Shown here piece by piece: positions 10,601 through 18,833 of a DNA stretch of 64,000 nt. The notes beneath the pieces were generated by a model. The model saw nothing but the letters and a program-made list of their open reading frames with translations. It was not told where the DNA came from and did not search any database. Every line of letters begins with the position of its first letter. Positions within the stretch are counted from its first letter, which is position 1. The translations under genes were made by a program, and so were the position numbers. This DNA comes from an uncultured Cellvibrio sp. (GTDB taxonomy: Bacteria > Pseudomonadota > Gammaproteobacteria > Pseudomonadales > Cellvibrionaceae): assembly GCA_946480695.1 (NCBI GenBank), contig CAMLKG010000023.1:4579-68578 (forward strand), read 5' to 3'.

Positions 10601-13600
10601 TTGATACCATCCACCAGCGGATCCAAGTCACTAAAGTCATAGACCGTCCAGGTATTGGTGGCAGCGGTGGTCGCAAGCGTAAATGTCCTTGAATCGTTAG
10701 CAATAACCCGCTCGACATTGGCCAGGTTATAAATGGTATTACCGCTGATGGTTACAGTCCTGTCAGTGGTGATATTGCGTAAATCAACAACATCCTTTTC
10801 CGTGTCGGTTCCCGCATTGGATGCGGCCACGCTGCCCGCATTAAAGAACACAAAGGTGTCAGCTCCATTACCGCCTTGCAAATTTCCCGTGAGCGCCGTT
10901 TTAATATTGAAAACATCATCGCCATCCAGGCCATGGATAGTACCGGAAAAATTTGTGTCCAGATCGAAGGTATCCGTACCACTGCCGCCACGCAGTGTTC
11001 TGAAATTAATAAATTCGATACCCGCAACTGTTCCGTCATTTACGCCTTCAGATACGTTGCCTGCACTACCATCAATATCGTAAATATGCCAGCTATTGGT
11101 AGCGGCGCTGGCCGCGAGGGTGAAATTCCTCAGCTCGTTAGCGATAACCCGCTCAACATTCGCGACGTTATAGAAAGTCGAACCGTTAATAACGATAGTT
11201 TTATCGGTAGTGATATTTTGTAAATCCACCACATCTTTGTCAGTGCCGGTTCCTGCATCGGCCACACCGCCGCCTGCCGTGTTGATACTGCCGGTATCAT
11301 AGAATACAAAGGTATCTGCCCCGGTATTACCTTGCAGGTTACCGCTAACAGCGGCTCTGATATTGAAAACGTCGTTGCCACTTCCACCTTCAATATCTCC
11401 GGTAGCATTTGCATTGAGGTTAAACGTATCAATGCCTAAACCGCCGCGTAAATTACTGGTGATTGCGGTTGTGATGTTGAAAGTATCATTACCATCCGAA
11501 CCATCTATAGTCCCGGCGAAATCCGTGGAAAAATTAAAGATGTCCGCACCGCTACCTCCGCGCAGGTTGTTAAAACCGGTAAATTCAATACCGGCTACAC
11601 TGCCATCAATTACACCGTTATTGGCAATATTCCATGTGTTTGTGCCTGCGCTGGCGGCGAGGATGAAATTCTTCGTATCGTCTGCAATAACCCGCTCAAT
11701 ATTGCCTACGTTATACAAGGTAGTACCGGTAAGCGTTACGGTGGTTCCTGTAGTCAGTTCCCTTAAATCTATGACATCCCTGGCTGTATCGCCGCCCGCA
11801 TCAGCGCTGCCACCCGCTACCGTGTTGATACTGCCGGTATCAAAGAATACAAAGGTATCTGCTCCATTCTCGCCTTGCAGGGCACCGGTAATGGCGGCCC
11901 TGATATTAAAAGTATCGGCGCCATCTCCCCCCCTAATTGTTCCGGCAAAATCGGTATCCAGGTTAAAGATATCGGCACCTGTACCGCCTTGCAGATTAGC
12001 GAAGTTAACGAATTCAACACCCGCTACTGTGCCATCGATTACACCATCATGTTGAATATGCCATGTGTTACCAGCAGCGCTGGTCGCAAGGGTGAAATCT
12101 CCCGAGGCATTGCCAACGAGGCGCTCTACACCGGAGAAACCAAATGCAGTTGCGTTACCTATGGTGATGGTAATTGGGCCAGCGATATTTGAAAGGTCGG
12201 CAATATCATGTCCATCATTACCCTGTGCGGAAACAACACTGGCGCCGTTGGAAAAAGAGAAGGTATCGTTAGCGGATGAGCCAATTAAATTTTCGATCTC
12301 ACTGAAGGAAATCCAAAAATCTAGCGGGGAACTGGTTAATGCAATATTACCGGAGTTTTCACCTACCACGGACCAATTGGTGTCATTGTCAAGGGTTGTA
12401 ACACTGTCACTTCCTGAGCCGCCGCTAATTTTTGCCACACCACTAAAATTAATGGTTCCTATGCTGGTGTTAGAAACAGTTCCTTGATGTTGCCCGGTAA
12501 TACTCCAGGTATTATCACCGGAAATTAATCCAAGCGAAGTGTCGGCGAGGTTATTCGCGTTAATATTGTTGATGCCAATCAGCGTCGCGGATGAACCCGC
12601 TTGATAGCTGTTACCAATAACGATTGAATAAGGATTCGTTGCGTTTACCAAATTAAACGTATCATCACCTGCGCCACCGTTTATCAGCCCTGTAAAAGTG
12701 ATGTGATCTTCCACGGTAAAAATATCGCTGCCGCTATCGCCCGTGTAACTGGTAAAACCGGATACTTTAACGAGGTTCGATCCATCGGTTACAGAATTGC
12801 CGGAGGTAATAAATTGCCAATCAATAGTGTCCCCGACATCACTGCGCACCGTCAGGGTCCCACCGCCTTGTGAACTCAATACTTCTGCATTAGCGACATC
12901 AAATAAGGAAAATCCTGTGCCCCGATAATCAATAGTCGCGCCTGCCAAAACACTGATCGTATCCTCTGTACCGCCTGCCGCATCCATATTGCCTGTGACT
13001 GTGCGGCTTCCATTAAATGTAAAAATATCCTTGCCTGAATTGCCTGTGATATTTTCAATAGCAGAAAACCCTATGGTTCCATTCAGGCTTTCGGTGCCGC
13101 CAAGGGACCACTGGTTTTCCCTATTTGCACCAATAATCGTATCCGTACCGTCACCGCCGTTTAAGGTCGCGGTAATAACACCGGAGGTGGGCACAATATT
13201 AAAACTATCGTCGCCATCATTGCCATTTACCTCTGCAACCAGTGAAGCAACATCGATGTTAAAAATATCAGCACCACTACCGCCATTCACATTGCCAGAA
13301 CGATTTTGCGTGAGGTTGAATGTATCAGCCAATGAGCCACCGGTCAGGTTTTCAAACCCTTCGAAGTTAACCTCTTTGGAGCTGCCGTTACCTGTATTGG
13401 TTATTTTTCCAATATTTCCGGCGGCAAAAGTCCAGGTATTATCTGTATTGGGCCCCTTTAACGTATCCGTACCACCCAAACCCTGCAAAGTGATATTCGA
13501 TGAAAAAAATGAAGTCGAATTAAGGTTTATCGCACCAGTGGTTGTGGTGTTAGCCAATGTTAATTGGATTGCGCCCTGGCCCAAGGTGCTTTGCGCATTG

Positions 13601-16600
13601 AGGTCGCCACTAACCGTAATGCTTTTTGATGTCGTGGAATTATTAGCTTCAATTGAGATTGGCCCGCCGATGTCGCCGGAGGTATTTATCGATCCCAGGT
13701 TTACCGAAGTACCTGTAAGCGTTACGGCACCGCCATTTTGCGCCCCTGCATCGCCGTGGGCATCAATTGATCCCAGGTTTATCGCGCCGGTCGAATTGAT
13801 AACAACATTACCGGCGGCTTGCCCTGCCCTGTAGGTACTGATATTTCCCGCCGTAAAACCGTTGGAATTTATATTGAGGCTTTTTGCAAAGATATCTTTT
13901 CCGGCCACGCCGACAGCATTGGTTGCAGTGATTGATAAATCACCCAGCGCGGTAGTTTCACTACCGATAGTACCCGTGAAATTAAACTGCGCAACGTTGA
14001 TCGTTAAGGCATCTGCGTAGGCGGTTTCACCAATTATGTTTCCATTAATGGTAAGGTCTGCAGGTATTGCATTTTTAACTATCGAATCGCTTGTTAGAGT
14101 ATCGACTAGTGTTGTATCAATCCTGACAGGATTGGCTGAATTATTTATTTTTACATTGCCAGCAAGGTCAATAGTCCCGCCAGATCCATTATTTTTGTCG
14201 GAGGGAGCTACAGGATCGTCCAATCTTCCGCCGCGTGCAAACAGGGAATCGGTTAATTCTATTTCGGTTGCTGTAACCGTTATGCTGCCGGCATCGCCGC
14301 CAGTGGCGTCATCGTCTGACTGTGTACCATCAGCGTCTCCATTACCGCCATCGGTAGTTATGCGACCCAAGGTAGCCGTGGAAGTAGATGTGATTGAAAC
14401 CTCGCCTCCGTAGCCTCCGTTATAACCACTTCCACTACTATTATTATCATTACCGGAGGACCCGGAAGTATTGATCGTACCGACAGTAATTGCACCCTGG
14501 GCGTTCAGGGTTACATCGCCGCCGTCTCTTCCTGCCTGGCCATCCGCAACGCTACCACCTGCTGTTGTTAGAGTACCAAGGGTTAACGCGCCCCCCGCAG
14601 CAGTGTTAGTAATGACAATATTGCCACCGTTTTGATTATTAACTTGTGTGGTGATGTTACCAACGGACAAGCCACCTTCGCTGTCCAACAGGTTCAGCGA
14701 TTTGATAGCACCAGTGAAATTTACCGTATTGAATTTATTTGCAGCATTGTTAAGCACAACATCGAAATTGCCTGCGGTAATTGTGGTGGTATTTTTGACA
14801 GTAACACTTGCCGACTGGGTAATGTTACCGCCCGCGACCAGTGTGAAATTTCCATCGATATTTGAAGCACCCAGATTAACCGCGTTTGAATCCCTTATAT
14901 TCACACTTCCGGTCCTGGTAAATACCAGATTACCGGTGAAGGTGTTCCCCGAATTAGCTAGTACAACATTGCCACCGGTATTGTCATTGTCGGTGTTAGC
15001 GATATGGGTATTAAACGTGCTGGTGCCGCTTACGGTGAGCGCGGTTCCCGCTTCCTGGGTTACAGCTACATTTCCCGCTTGCAAGGGAGCATCCGCCAGG
15101 TTCCCATCCGCATTAATGGTGAGATTATTTGTAGTGATATTGCCCAAGTGAGCGGTGGAGTTTGCTTTGATGGTTAAATTGCCGGTGCCGGTATCAATTA
15201 CGGTACTGCCGGCGTTATGGGCATAAAAGCTTGTTCCCGTTGCATTAAAATTTCCGTTTGCAGTAACGGTATTGGCCTGGAGGTCAATCGCCCCGGTCAT
15301 ATTTAAGGTGATGTTCCCACCGTTTGTCTCAATACCCAGTTCTGCATTGTTATTATCACTTGGCGTAGGGTCTATTAAATTAAAACCAACGCCAGTTGCA
15401 GTTATATCTCCCCCTCGGGTATTAAATGTATAGCTCGCATCTATATCAATATTACCCGTGCCGTTGTTATCAAAGTCAGCAATTAAATTCAGGTTAAGGG
15501 GTTGGCTGGTACTGTTAAAACCTTGCGCTATTTCAATGCCGTTGTGAGCGCGCAGGGTAAGTGTCCGTTCATTAGTTCCGGTGTAACTTAATGGGTTCAC
15601 CAAGCGAATCCGTCCGTCAGCAGCGTTACCGCCGTCCCCGGTCTGGACGATTACATCCCCATTAACCAACGCGTTTGTTAAAGATGTAATACTTAAATCA
15701 GAATTGCTTGTAGAAATAAATGGCGATGAATTCAGTGGGAAGCCGTCATCCCCTTCATCCATTGTTTTGATTGTGATGTTATAAGGATCAATCAACCAGG
15801 TCCCTCCCTCACCTGCTGCTGCGCCCATATCCGGCGTATTTAAAATTTCAAATCCTTTTAATCCCGAGGTTTCAATAAACCCGCCGTCACCGCCTTGGCT
15901 ACCGCCACGGGCAGAGAGGTTGCCATGGATACGCGCGCTATCACTCGCAAAAGTAATTAATTTGCCACCGTCGCCCTTGGCAAGCGCATCCGTTTTCACA
16001 TGGGTTTCTTTGCCCAGGTAGATAAAATCGGCATTGCGTACCTGTTGGTTTTGGCCGGTCTTATCACCGCCAACCAATACCTGCCCGCCGCCGTTGGCGC
16101 CAGAGGCATTGACTTCCGCTTTATCAAACAGGCCGACTTTATTGCCCAGCACTTTAATATCGCCGCCTTCACCTTGGGCGCTAGCCTGGGCGGACACAAC
16201 GGAATCCGCTGTTAACGAGGTGGTATTGGCACTGTGCAACTCAATGGAGCCGCCGGTGCCTGAACCTGTATCGGCAATTACCTTGCCGCTGTGGGTAATG
16301 TTTTCACCCAGCATTACTACCTGGCCCGCATCGCCTTGGGTAACCGACGTGGAAATATCACCAGTGTTAATTACGTCAGCACCCGCACCCAGGGTGAAAC
16401 TGCCATCCTCATGCACCACAACGCTTGAGGCTTTATTCATGCCGGCATTATTAACGGCATTGGTGAAGACATCCTCGCTGACGCTGGCGCTAAGCAGTAC
16501 CCGGCCACCGTCGGCATTAATGCTGCCATTGTTGATAACGGCCGCATCCACGCCCAATTCATCCTGCACGACAGCTTCGGTAACCCGGACGCCCACCATG

Positions 16601-17253
16601 CCGCTAGGGTCAAAGGTCAAGACAGCGGCGTTACCGGCAACCAGGTTTACCGCACCCAATTTGGCCGAAATCAAACCATCGTTTTGTACCTGTTCACCCA
16701 CCAAGGTGACTGAGCCTCCGGTCGCCGCGTTAATAATGCCGTAATTGATTACCTTGCCTTCGGCGCCTTCGATGCTGTCCAGGGCGAACTCGCCATTAAT
16801 AAAGCTGGTGGGATCTATATTCAAACCGCTGGCGATCATGCCCCCCACGTTCACCACCGAATCCTTTCCGAACACTATGCCATTAGGGTTTACCAGCATT
16901 ACCTGGCCGTTGGCATCGATTCGCCCCAGAATCTCGCTGCCACGGTTGCTTAACACCCGGTTCAATGCAATGGAGGAAGAACTGGGCTGCACAAACTCCA
17001 CGCGCTCATTGGCCGCTACATCAAAGCTGCGCCAATCAATGGCCATACGCTCGGTAGCCTGGGTGATAAGGGTTTCCACTCCCGCCTGCTGGATTATGCC
17101 CTCGCCCCCAACCACTTCACCGCCTTCAGGCGCCGCCCATGCCTGCCCTGTGACCATCCATTGGCTGGCCGCCAATACCGCGGCATAAAGCTTAAGGCGG
17201 GAAAAAGTACCACTTGGGGAATTAACGGAAACCAGGGGGCGAGAGCTACGCAT
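4627..17253 (-). CDS. Giant two-partner secretion exoprotein (TpsA, FHA-like) with RTX-like repeats
   Basis: This is a surface or secreted adhesin-like protein of 4208 residues, exported by the adjacent TpsB. A signal peptide ends near residue 40 (GQAWA). The TPS secretion domain follows, with the marks ERVEFVQPSSSSIALNRV and NPNGIVFG that TpsB recognises. Up to about residue 1250 and again after about 3480 the sequence is a filamentous-haemagglutinin-type beta-helix. Between them lie about twenty copies of a unit with N-x-W near its start and GGSGADIF-type nonapeptides at its end, similar to calcium-binding RTX repeats. The only cysteines noticed are the CSSDC pair near residue 3815. The C-terminus is acidic (DDEDDEF). 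ATG 17253 has AGGA eight bases upstream. Binding target unknown; adhesion or biofilm matrix is inferred from the family. Confidence 0.92.
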   Translation of the reverse strand: MRSSRPLVSVNSPSGTFSRLKLYAAVLAASQWMVTGQAWAAPEGGEVVGGEGIIQQAGVETLITQATERMAIDWRSFDVAANERVEFVQPSSSSIALNRVLSNRGSEILGRIDANGQVMLVNPNGIVFGKDSVVNVGGMIASGLNIDPTSFINGEFALDSIEGAEGKVINYGIINAATGGSVTLVGEQVQNDGLISAKLGAVNLVAGNAAVLTFDPSGMVGVRVTEAVVQDELGVDAAVINNGSINADGGRVLLSASVSEDVFTNAVNNAGMNKASSVVVHEDGSFTLGAGADVINTGDISTSVTQGDAGQVVMLGENITHSGKVIADTGSGTGGSIELHSANTTSLTADSVVSAQASAQGEGGDIKVLGNKVGLFDKAEVNASGANGGGQVLVGGDKTGQNQQVRNADFIYLGKETHVKTDALAKGDGGKLITFASDSARIHGNLSARGGSQGGDGGFIETSGLKGFEILNTPDMGAAAGEGGTWLIDPYNITIKTMDEGDDGFPLNSSPFISTSNSDLSITSLTNALVNGDVIVQTGDGGNAADGRIRLVNPLSYTGTNERTLTLRAHNGIEIAQGFNSTSQPLNLNLIADFDNNGTGNIDIDASYTFNTRGGDITATGVGFNLIDPTPSDNNNAELGIETNGGNITLNMTGAIDLQANTVTANGNFNATGTSFYAHNAGSTVIDTGTGNLTIKANSTAHLGNITTNNLTINADGNLADAPLQAGNVAVTQEAGTALTVSGTSTFNTHIANTDNDNTGGNVVLANSGNTFTGNLVFTRTGSVNIRDSNAVNLGASNIDGNFTLVAGGNITQSASVTVKNTTTITAGNFDVVLNNAANKFNTVNFTGAIKSLNLLDSEGGLSVGNITTQVNNQNGGNIVITNTAAGGALTLGTLTTAGGSVADGQAGRDGGDVTLNAQGAITVGTINTSGSSGNDNNSSGSGYNGGYGGEVSITSTSTATLGRITTDGGNGDADGTQSDDDATGGDAGSITVTATEIELTDSLFARGGRLDDPVAPSDKNNGSGGTIDLAGNVKINNSANPVRIDTTLVDTLTSDSIVKNAIPADLTINGNIIGETAYADALTINVAQFNFTGTIGSETTALGDLSITATNAVGVAGKDIFAKSLNINSNGFTAGNISTYRAGQAAGNVVINSTGAINLGSIDAHGDAGAQNGGAVTLTGTSVNLGSINTSGDIGGPISIEANNSTTSKSITVSGDLNAQSTLGQGAIQLTLANTTTTGAINLNSTSFFSSNITLQGLGGTDTLKGPNTDNTWTFAAGNIGKITNTGNGSSKEVNFEGFENLTGGSLADTFNLTQNRSGNVNGGSGADIFNIDVASLVAEVNGNDGDDSFNIVPTSGVITATLNGGDGTDTIIGANRENQWSLGGTESLNGTIGFSAIENITGNSGKDIFTFNGSRTVTGNMDAAGGTEDTISVLAGATIDYRGTGFSLFDVANAEVLSSQGGGTLTVRSDVGDTIDWQFITSGNSVTDGSNLVKVSGFTSYTGDSGSDIFTVEDHITFTGLINGGAGDDTFNLVNATNPYSIVIGNSYQAGSSATLIGINNINANNLADTSLGLISGDNTWSITGQHQGTVSNTSIGTINFSGVAKISGGSGSDSVTTLDNDTNWSVVGENSGNIALTSSPLDFWISFSEIENLIGSSANDTFSFSNGASVVSAQGNDGHDIADLSNIAGPITITIGNATAFGFSGVERLVGNASGDFTLATSAAGNTWHIQHDGVIDGTVAGVEFVNFANLQGGTGADIFNLDTDFAGTIRGGDGADTFNIRAAITGALQGENGADTFVFFDTGSINTVAGGSADAGGDTARDVIDLRELTTGTTVTLTGTTLYNVGNIERVIADDTKNFILAASAGTNTWNIANNGVIDGSVAGIEFTGFNNLRGGSGADIFNFSTDFAGTIDGSDGNDTFNITTAITSNLRGGLGIDTFNLNANATGDIEGGSGNDVFNIRAAVSGNLQGNTGADTFVFYDTGSINTAGGGVADAGTGTDKDVVDLQNITTDKTIVINGSTFYNVANVERVIANELRNFTLAASAATNSWHIYDIDGSAGNVSEGVNDGTVAGIEFINFRTLRGGSGTDTFDLDTNFSGTIHGLDGDDVFNIKTALTGNLQGGNGADTFVFFNAGSVAASNAGTDTEKDVVDLRNITTDRTVTISGNTIYNLANVERVIANDSRTFTLATTAATNTWTVYDFSDLDPLVDGINDGTVANIEFINFERLQGGTGTDTFNLETDFTGTIEGLNGNDIFNIKTAVTGTLLGGADADTFVFFDSGDIDTVNGGSADGGTGAAKDLIDLRQLTAGTTVTLANSTLHNVAGIEQIIADGSKDFTLAATSGTNTWNISDFDGGSASLADGVNDGTVAGIEFINFNTLKGGSGTDNFIFIGTSGSVESIDGGTGVNSVVGRNTPNTWTVAAAGGKNNLSVTDGNTYLSSFTNIQNLRGGTGTDIFIINGTIGELYGNGGDDRFIFSGANNAGSASLIDGGAGADQIAGRNANNIWSITGTDAGNVSVTSGVPYITHFRDIQTLIGGNLADVFQINANITGGIQAGNGNNIFEVNTNIGHLQGGDDNDEFIFGVSGRANSVNGGGGTNSLYGRDANNLWEITSSNAGNIKAITADDLYVTNFYNIQALHGGKEADQFTINAAAVSIYGNDGNDVFSFAESNNGTANLIDGGLGSNSLRGRNQATRWTMTGANSGSVSNTAPNIYVSSFVNINTLVGSSDADTLAGVDQSNSWLVTDDNEGELYATATPAEKIIFQGMENLLGNQSVDLFVFTANGNITGLIDGGTSATKDVVKDALDLSALTGNLMVALGNQQTAALNVVNVEDIIASTNNQNNHVLIGANDTAYRWKITGENQGIVETAVNPLLETSVNFTNFGDIRGGSNSDRFDVQGTITKSIDGGNGIDLVDYSQRKENFTIEIGGSGGLGDTGINGIEGVVGNSDSGNGYTSTIKVNSGDNIWEIGAASNFGDGNNDGSITINNNKISFENFTNLIGGSGRDTFNYIENGQWIGNISGGGGTNIINASLSLKNQQFGVFGTALSTGTNLSGINEVIGNADTDSLLVSNARANIWQIDNQANGRLNDTLAFTNIANLQGGVFSDTFNIANLSWLQGVLDGGGGSGVDTVNLMAMDRALQVAVDAQTEADINVLDMEAINANNSFTNTLKGGLNDNEWHVNELNAGIFNNKLNFTGFANLMGNSLTDLVVFDNSAAALTGHIDLGDGQDVLDLSASGRDMTVQLNTSKNNLAAGILSVDNIEDIKGGANQSNRLIGDNYSNTWILDNVDAGRVSATETGTITFSQFKHITGGTGDDLFVFEALGKITGLVDGGTQVERDSVDLSKSNDANVVVTSSGGTGFINVEKYIGNNIDSTFTAADVINNWLLTGTNRGTLNDVIEFENFGVLKGGSRQDNFIINNATISGSIDAGDGDDTFNIQTSAIAGKIMAGAGDDRFTFMIIPDAEGTADIDGGEGVNRLTTEGGEAGYKSSHQPGRLEYVSAATNTYSILYSNVENIFDNVVADTLSIFGTTTADTFRLQTGRYNTNNLATVNYTNKSNLIVNGSADDQVIVDGTVGVESTITFNNLRVLAENTGKIQARSLALVNTGNVGSATARLNTAVNELSLNATNGAIYLEEQDGLVLGNFNVSTTDRVDIKAGGNLSTSGALAYSGNLTLESLRGDIALGSGNSLTGTLNLKAAGDITLDNLQALSLGDLSAQNASLSSGTSIQGLGLFSVAGLATLNAVNDISLLNAGNDINQINIGRADALALFDKNGFTATSVNVTNNANLRSSGGIILGASCSSDCFGINAKNLQVQSDASVTVVKNISAAESIEILSQGMVVNDSITSKQFLLNAANGKLVLNESGNLLGEGGSNIELIANTVEQHSTIVGGGNIAINATGDIVMTDGAVIESLGNNINLNGNNLQLALLKASSGVAVMTAQGAITDGNGTAVNIISNRWQADAISGIGVGLGEGNGADAIETDIGVLSVRNAGKAHLPSSNTSINIANANSLIIEQARNNGHISISNANGDVVLDNTNNDNFNPADLDARTQGGVINTNTGSGGQLFLTIGNGMVRAENKANKQNPDVIADIATFNFQSSFDFGERNRKIIMHVPEIYNQNSRLSFVAWYLGKPKIMNDLSKVPSDSLISGRDQLIQIEGLSEIDPAIFTSLRNYVHDEVAILLPADQRFDDEDDEF
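6760..13450 (-). repeat. RTX-like repeat region inside tpsA
   Basis: Roughly residues 1270-3490 of the exoprotein. About 21 segments each start with a tryptophan motif (for example NTWNI, NLWEI, NSWLV) and end with glycine/aspartate motifs such as GGDGADTFNI. Spacing varies between about 70 and 180 residues. At 10230-12110 four long units of about 430-540 bp are most alike and share the blocks VAGIEFINF, GADTFVFFDTGSI and VIANE. Confidence 0.8.
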
Positions 17254-17600
17254 TTGTCGTTCCTGAACATTGGGTTATACGTGATTTTTAACGGAAGGCC
17301 GGATCGCCAGTCGGGCGATTCCAAAAGGCGCCTAGTTTACCTGCGAGAAGGCGCGCTGGCTGTAGGAAATAAACCATCTGTGGCGTATTTTTGAGCATTT
17401 TTTAACTGGATCATATTTTTTATCGCATTCAACATCCATGTGGAAAATATGTTTTTGACGCCATTCTTTTGGCACCAGGGCTTTCCGCCCGACGGTAACT
17501 TTTTTAATTTTTATAAATAAAAAAATCTGGGGATAACGCTATGAAGTGAATCTTCCTTTTCAATGTCCCTAGCCAGCATTTTTAACCTGGACAACAATCC

Positions 17601-17696
17601 CTACTCCAGCAACATATAGCGAGGGATGCCCCCATTTAATTCTTTTCGTAAGCTTCGCTCAAAACTTGCGGTTTTCAATTCATATTTCTTTTTGCC
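17601..17696 (-). pseudogene. Possible orphan C-terminal tip of a lost toxin
   Basis: A stop-to-stop frame of 31 codons without a start reads KKKYELKTASFERSLRKELN, followed by GGIPRYMLLE and a stop. Its first ten codons are the 30-bp repeat that also occurs at 18323-18352, read in the same frame. Polymorphic toxin loci often keep displaced C-terminal ends behind a short homology stretch, and this fits that pattern. It is too short to prove coding. Confidence 0.25.
17665..17694. repeat. 30-bp perfect direct repeat, copy 1
   Basis: Identical over all 30 bases to 18323-18352 and in the same orientation. The match stops sharply on both sides. It lies downstream of the terminator of the 176-codon gene. 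Confidence 0.95.
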
Positions 17697-17714
17697 CTAT
17701 TTTTTATGGGATTC

Positions 17715-17755
17715 AAAAAAACGGCTCGAAAATGGTTTTCTTCGAGCCATTTTTT
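17715..17755. terminator. Bidirectional intrinsic terminator
   Basis: Arms GGCTCGAA (17723-17730) and TTCGAGCC (17741-17748) with a 10-base loop, flanked by seven A on one side and six T on the other. On the minus strand it lies directly after the stop of the 176-codon gene and is followed by seven T, so it ends the effector/immunity island transcript before tpsA. Confidence 0.85.
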
Positions 17756-17761
17756 ACTGGG

Positions 17762-18292
17762 TTATGGCTGTTCACCAGGTTGCAAGTATTTCAGTAAAAC
17801 TTGTTCGTCGATGGGGCCGGTAATATTTTCTTTGAAAATTGAGCCGGGGCGCCAAAAATTACTTAGAGTTTTATAGATATTGTCACCCATTTTTTCAGCT
17901 TTATTCATATTGTCTGCGTGCGATTTCCAATAGGTAGACTCAACTTCATTCCACCAATCCCAGCCGATACCATCCATATCTTTGGAGAGACCGCGAAGAT
18001 TGCCGGTTGTCGAGCGGATAGTGGATATTTGTCCTTGTTTGGCATTACCCAATGCGAATATCGCATCCTGCTTCATCCCTCTAAAATTGGGGATTACGCG
18101 CTCTTGCCACTGACGAAACTCCATCGCATAGCGCTTGGCTAATGCAGCATCCATATTGTATTTCTGTTCAAAGACCGCAAAAGCATCTTCTGCCGCCTGC
18201 AATCCTGCAACGTAGTGCTCGGTAAATTCTTCCATATACTCAATTGAAGAAAAGAGTCTGAGCAATAATTGTTCTTTTAATTCAGGTGTCAT
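17762..18292 (-). CDS. Unrecognised 176-residue protein at the end of the effector island
   Basis: No family was recognised. The product is soluble, mostly helical and rich in aromatic and charged residues (for example MEFRQWQERVIPNF and GIGWDWWNEVESTYWKSH), with no signal peptide or membrane segment. It is the last gene before a strong terminator. It lies between two perfect 30-bp direct repeats, the upstream one only 31 bp from its start codon, so it looks like a cassette that arrived or was duplicated by recombination. Its place next to Tsi6-like immunity genes suggests an immunity or effector-accessory role, but that is context only. No clear Shine-Dalgarno sequence precedes the ATG at 18292. 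Confidence 0.75.
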   Translation of the reverse strand: MTPELKEQLLLRLFSSIEYMEEFTEHYVAGLQAAEDAFAVFEQKYNMDAALAKRYAMEFRQWQERVIPNFRGMKQDAIFALGNAKQGQISTIRSTTGNLRGLSKDMDGIGWDWWNEVESTYWKSHADNMNKAEKMGDNIYKTLSNFWRPGSIFKENITGPIDEQVLLKYLQPGEQP

Positions 18293-18322
18293 GATCTGGC
18301 ATCATTGTGCGGAGGTCAGTTG

Positions 18323-18352
18323 CTTGCGGTTTTCAATTCATATTTCTTTTTG
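18323..18352. repeat. 30-bp perfect direct repeat, copy 2
   Basis: Identical to 17665-17694, 658 bp away, same orientation. Translated on the minus strand in the same frame it gives KKKYELKTAS, but here the frame stops after one more codon. Confidence 0.95.
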
Positions 18353-18370
18353 GAGGAAAACGACGAGATT

Positions 18371-18387
18371 ACAGGCAGCAGGCCTGT
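18371..18387 (-). terminator. Hairpin after the second immunity-like gene
   Basis: Arms ACAGGC (18371-18376) and GCCTGT (18382-18387). On the minus strand a weak T-rich run follows about 10 bases later. It could partly terminate transcription after the gene at 18445-18723. Confidence 0.3.
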
Positions 18388-18444
18388 CTTCCTACGTAGT
18401 CTAGAATGCACTTCAAGATTAAATCCTCCAAGCTAAAACCCACC

Positions 18445-18723
18445 TCAATTCAGTAGTAATATTCTGGTCACTTCATCTATCAAGTCTTTCAGAAAAGTCT
18501 CATCGGGGCTCGCTAATTCGCGCGAGGCAAGAATTGCATAAGTAAATTTTGTACCAGAAGCCAATTCTTCAGATGGATTCTTACCCGTTGCTGCATTATC
18601 ACGGATAAACACCATCTGATTTTTAATCGAAGCCAATACATTTGCTGATACGTACTGTGGCGCCTGAGTATCTATTGCGATAATAACCTTGTTTGCTGCA
18701 GTGCGAAGCGCTTCGTAGTTCAT
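18445..18723 (-). CDS. Tsi6-like immunity protein paralog (orphan)
   Basis: A small cytoplasmic helical protein of 92 residues. It shares with the next gene upstream (18834-19124) the pattern SIxxQxxFI, GKNP, FTY, SRExASPxE and a C-terminal LK helix, so the two are paralogs. The pattern SI-x2-Q-x2-FI is also found in the gene at 21160-21453 and in Tsi6, the immunity protein of the T6SS NADase Tse6. It would bind and block a matching toxin. Only one effector lies just upstream, so this second copy may protect against a variant toxin carried by competitors. ATG 18723 is preferred over an in-frame TTG at 18735. The ribosome site is weak. Confidence 0.7.
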   Translation of the reverse strand: MNYEALRTAANKVIIAIDTQAPQYVSANVLASIKNQMVFIRDNAATGKNPSEELASGTKFTYAILASRELASPDETFLKDLIDEVTRILLLN

Positions 18724-18833
18724 ATTACATTCCAAGGTTATTCAAAGAGATAACAGCTTTTTTAGTTACGCTGCTGGCCAATTGCTTCTTTTCAGCTACG
18801 ATAAGGCATACACGCCGTCAATATACAGGTGCT

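Larger units (their letters stand above)
17254..17761. other. 508-bp gap upstream of tpsA
   Basis: The gap holds the tpsA leader and promoter region (minus strand; no convincing hexamers identified), a 31-codon open tail (17601-17696), one copy of the 30-bp direct repeat (17665-17694) and a strong terminator (17715-17755). A c-di-GMP riboswitch was looked for by eye and not found. A small GGGC/GCCC hairpin near 17482-17494 is the only other structure seen. Confidence 0.6.

Noticed and set aside
17254..17560. c-di-GMP or other riboswitch in front of tpsA
   Set aside because: The conserved GEMM core sequences were not found on either strand; only small hairpins were seen.
17762..18352. Insertion-sequence or tRNA-type integration behind the 30-bp repeats
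   Set aside because: No transposase, integrase or tRNA gene and no inverted terminal repeats were found; a recombination duplication is simpler.
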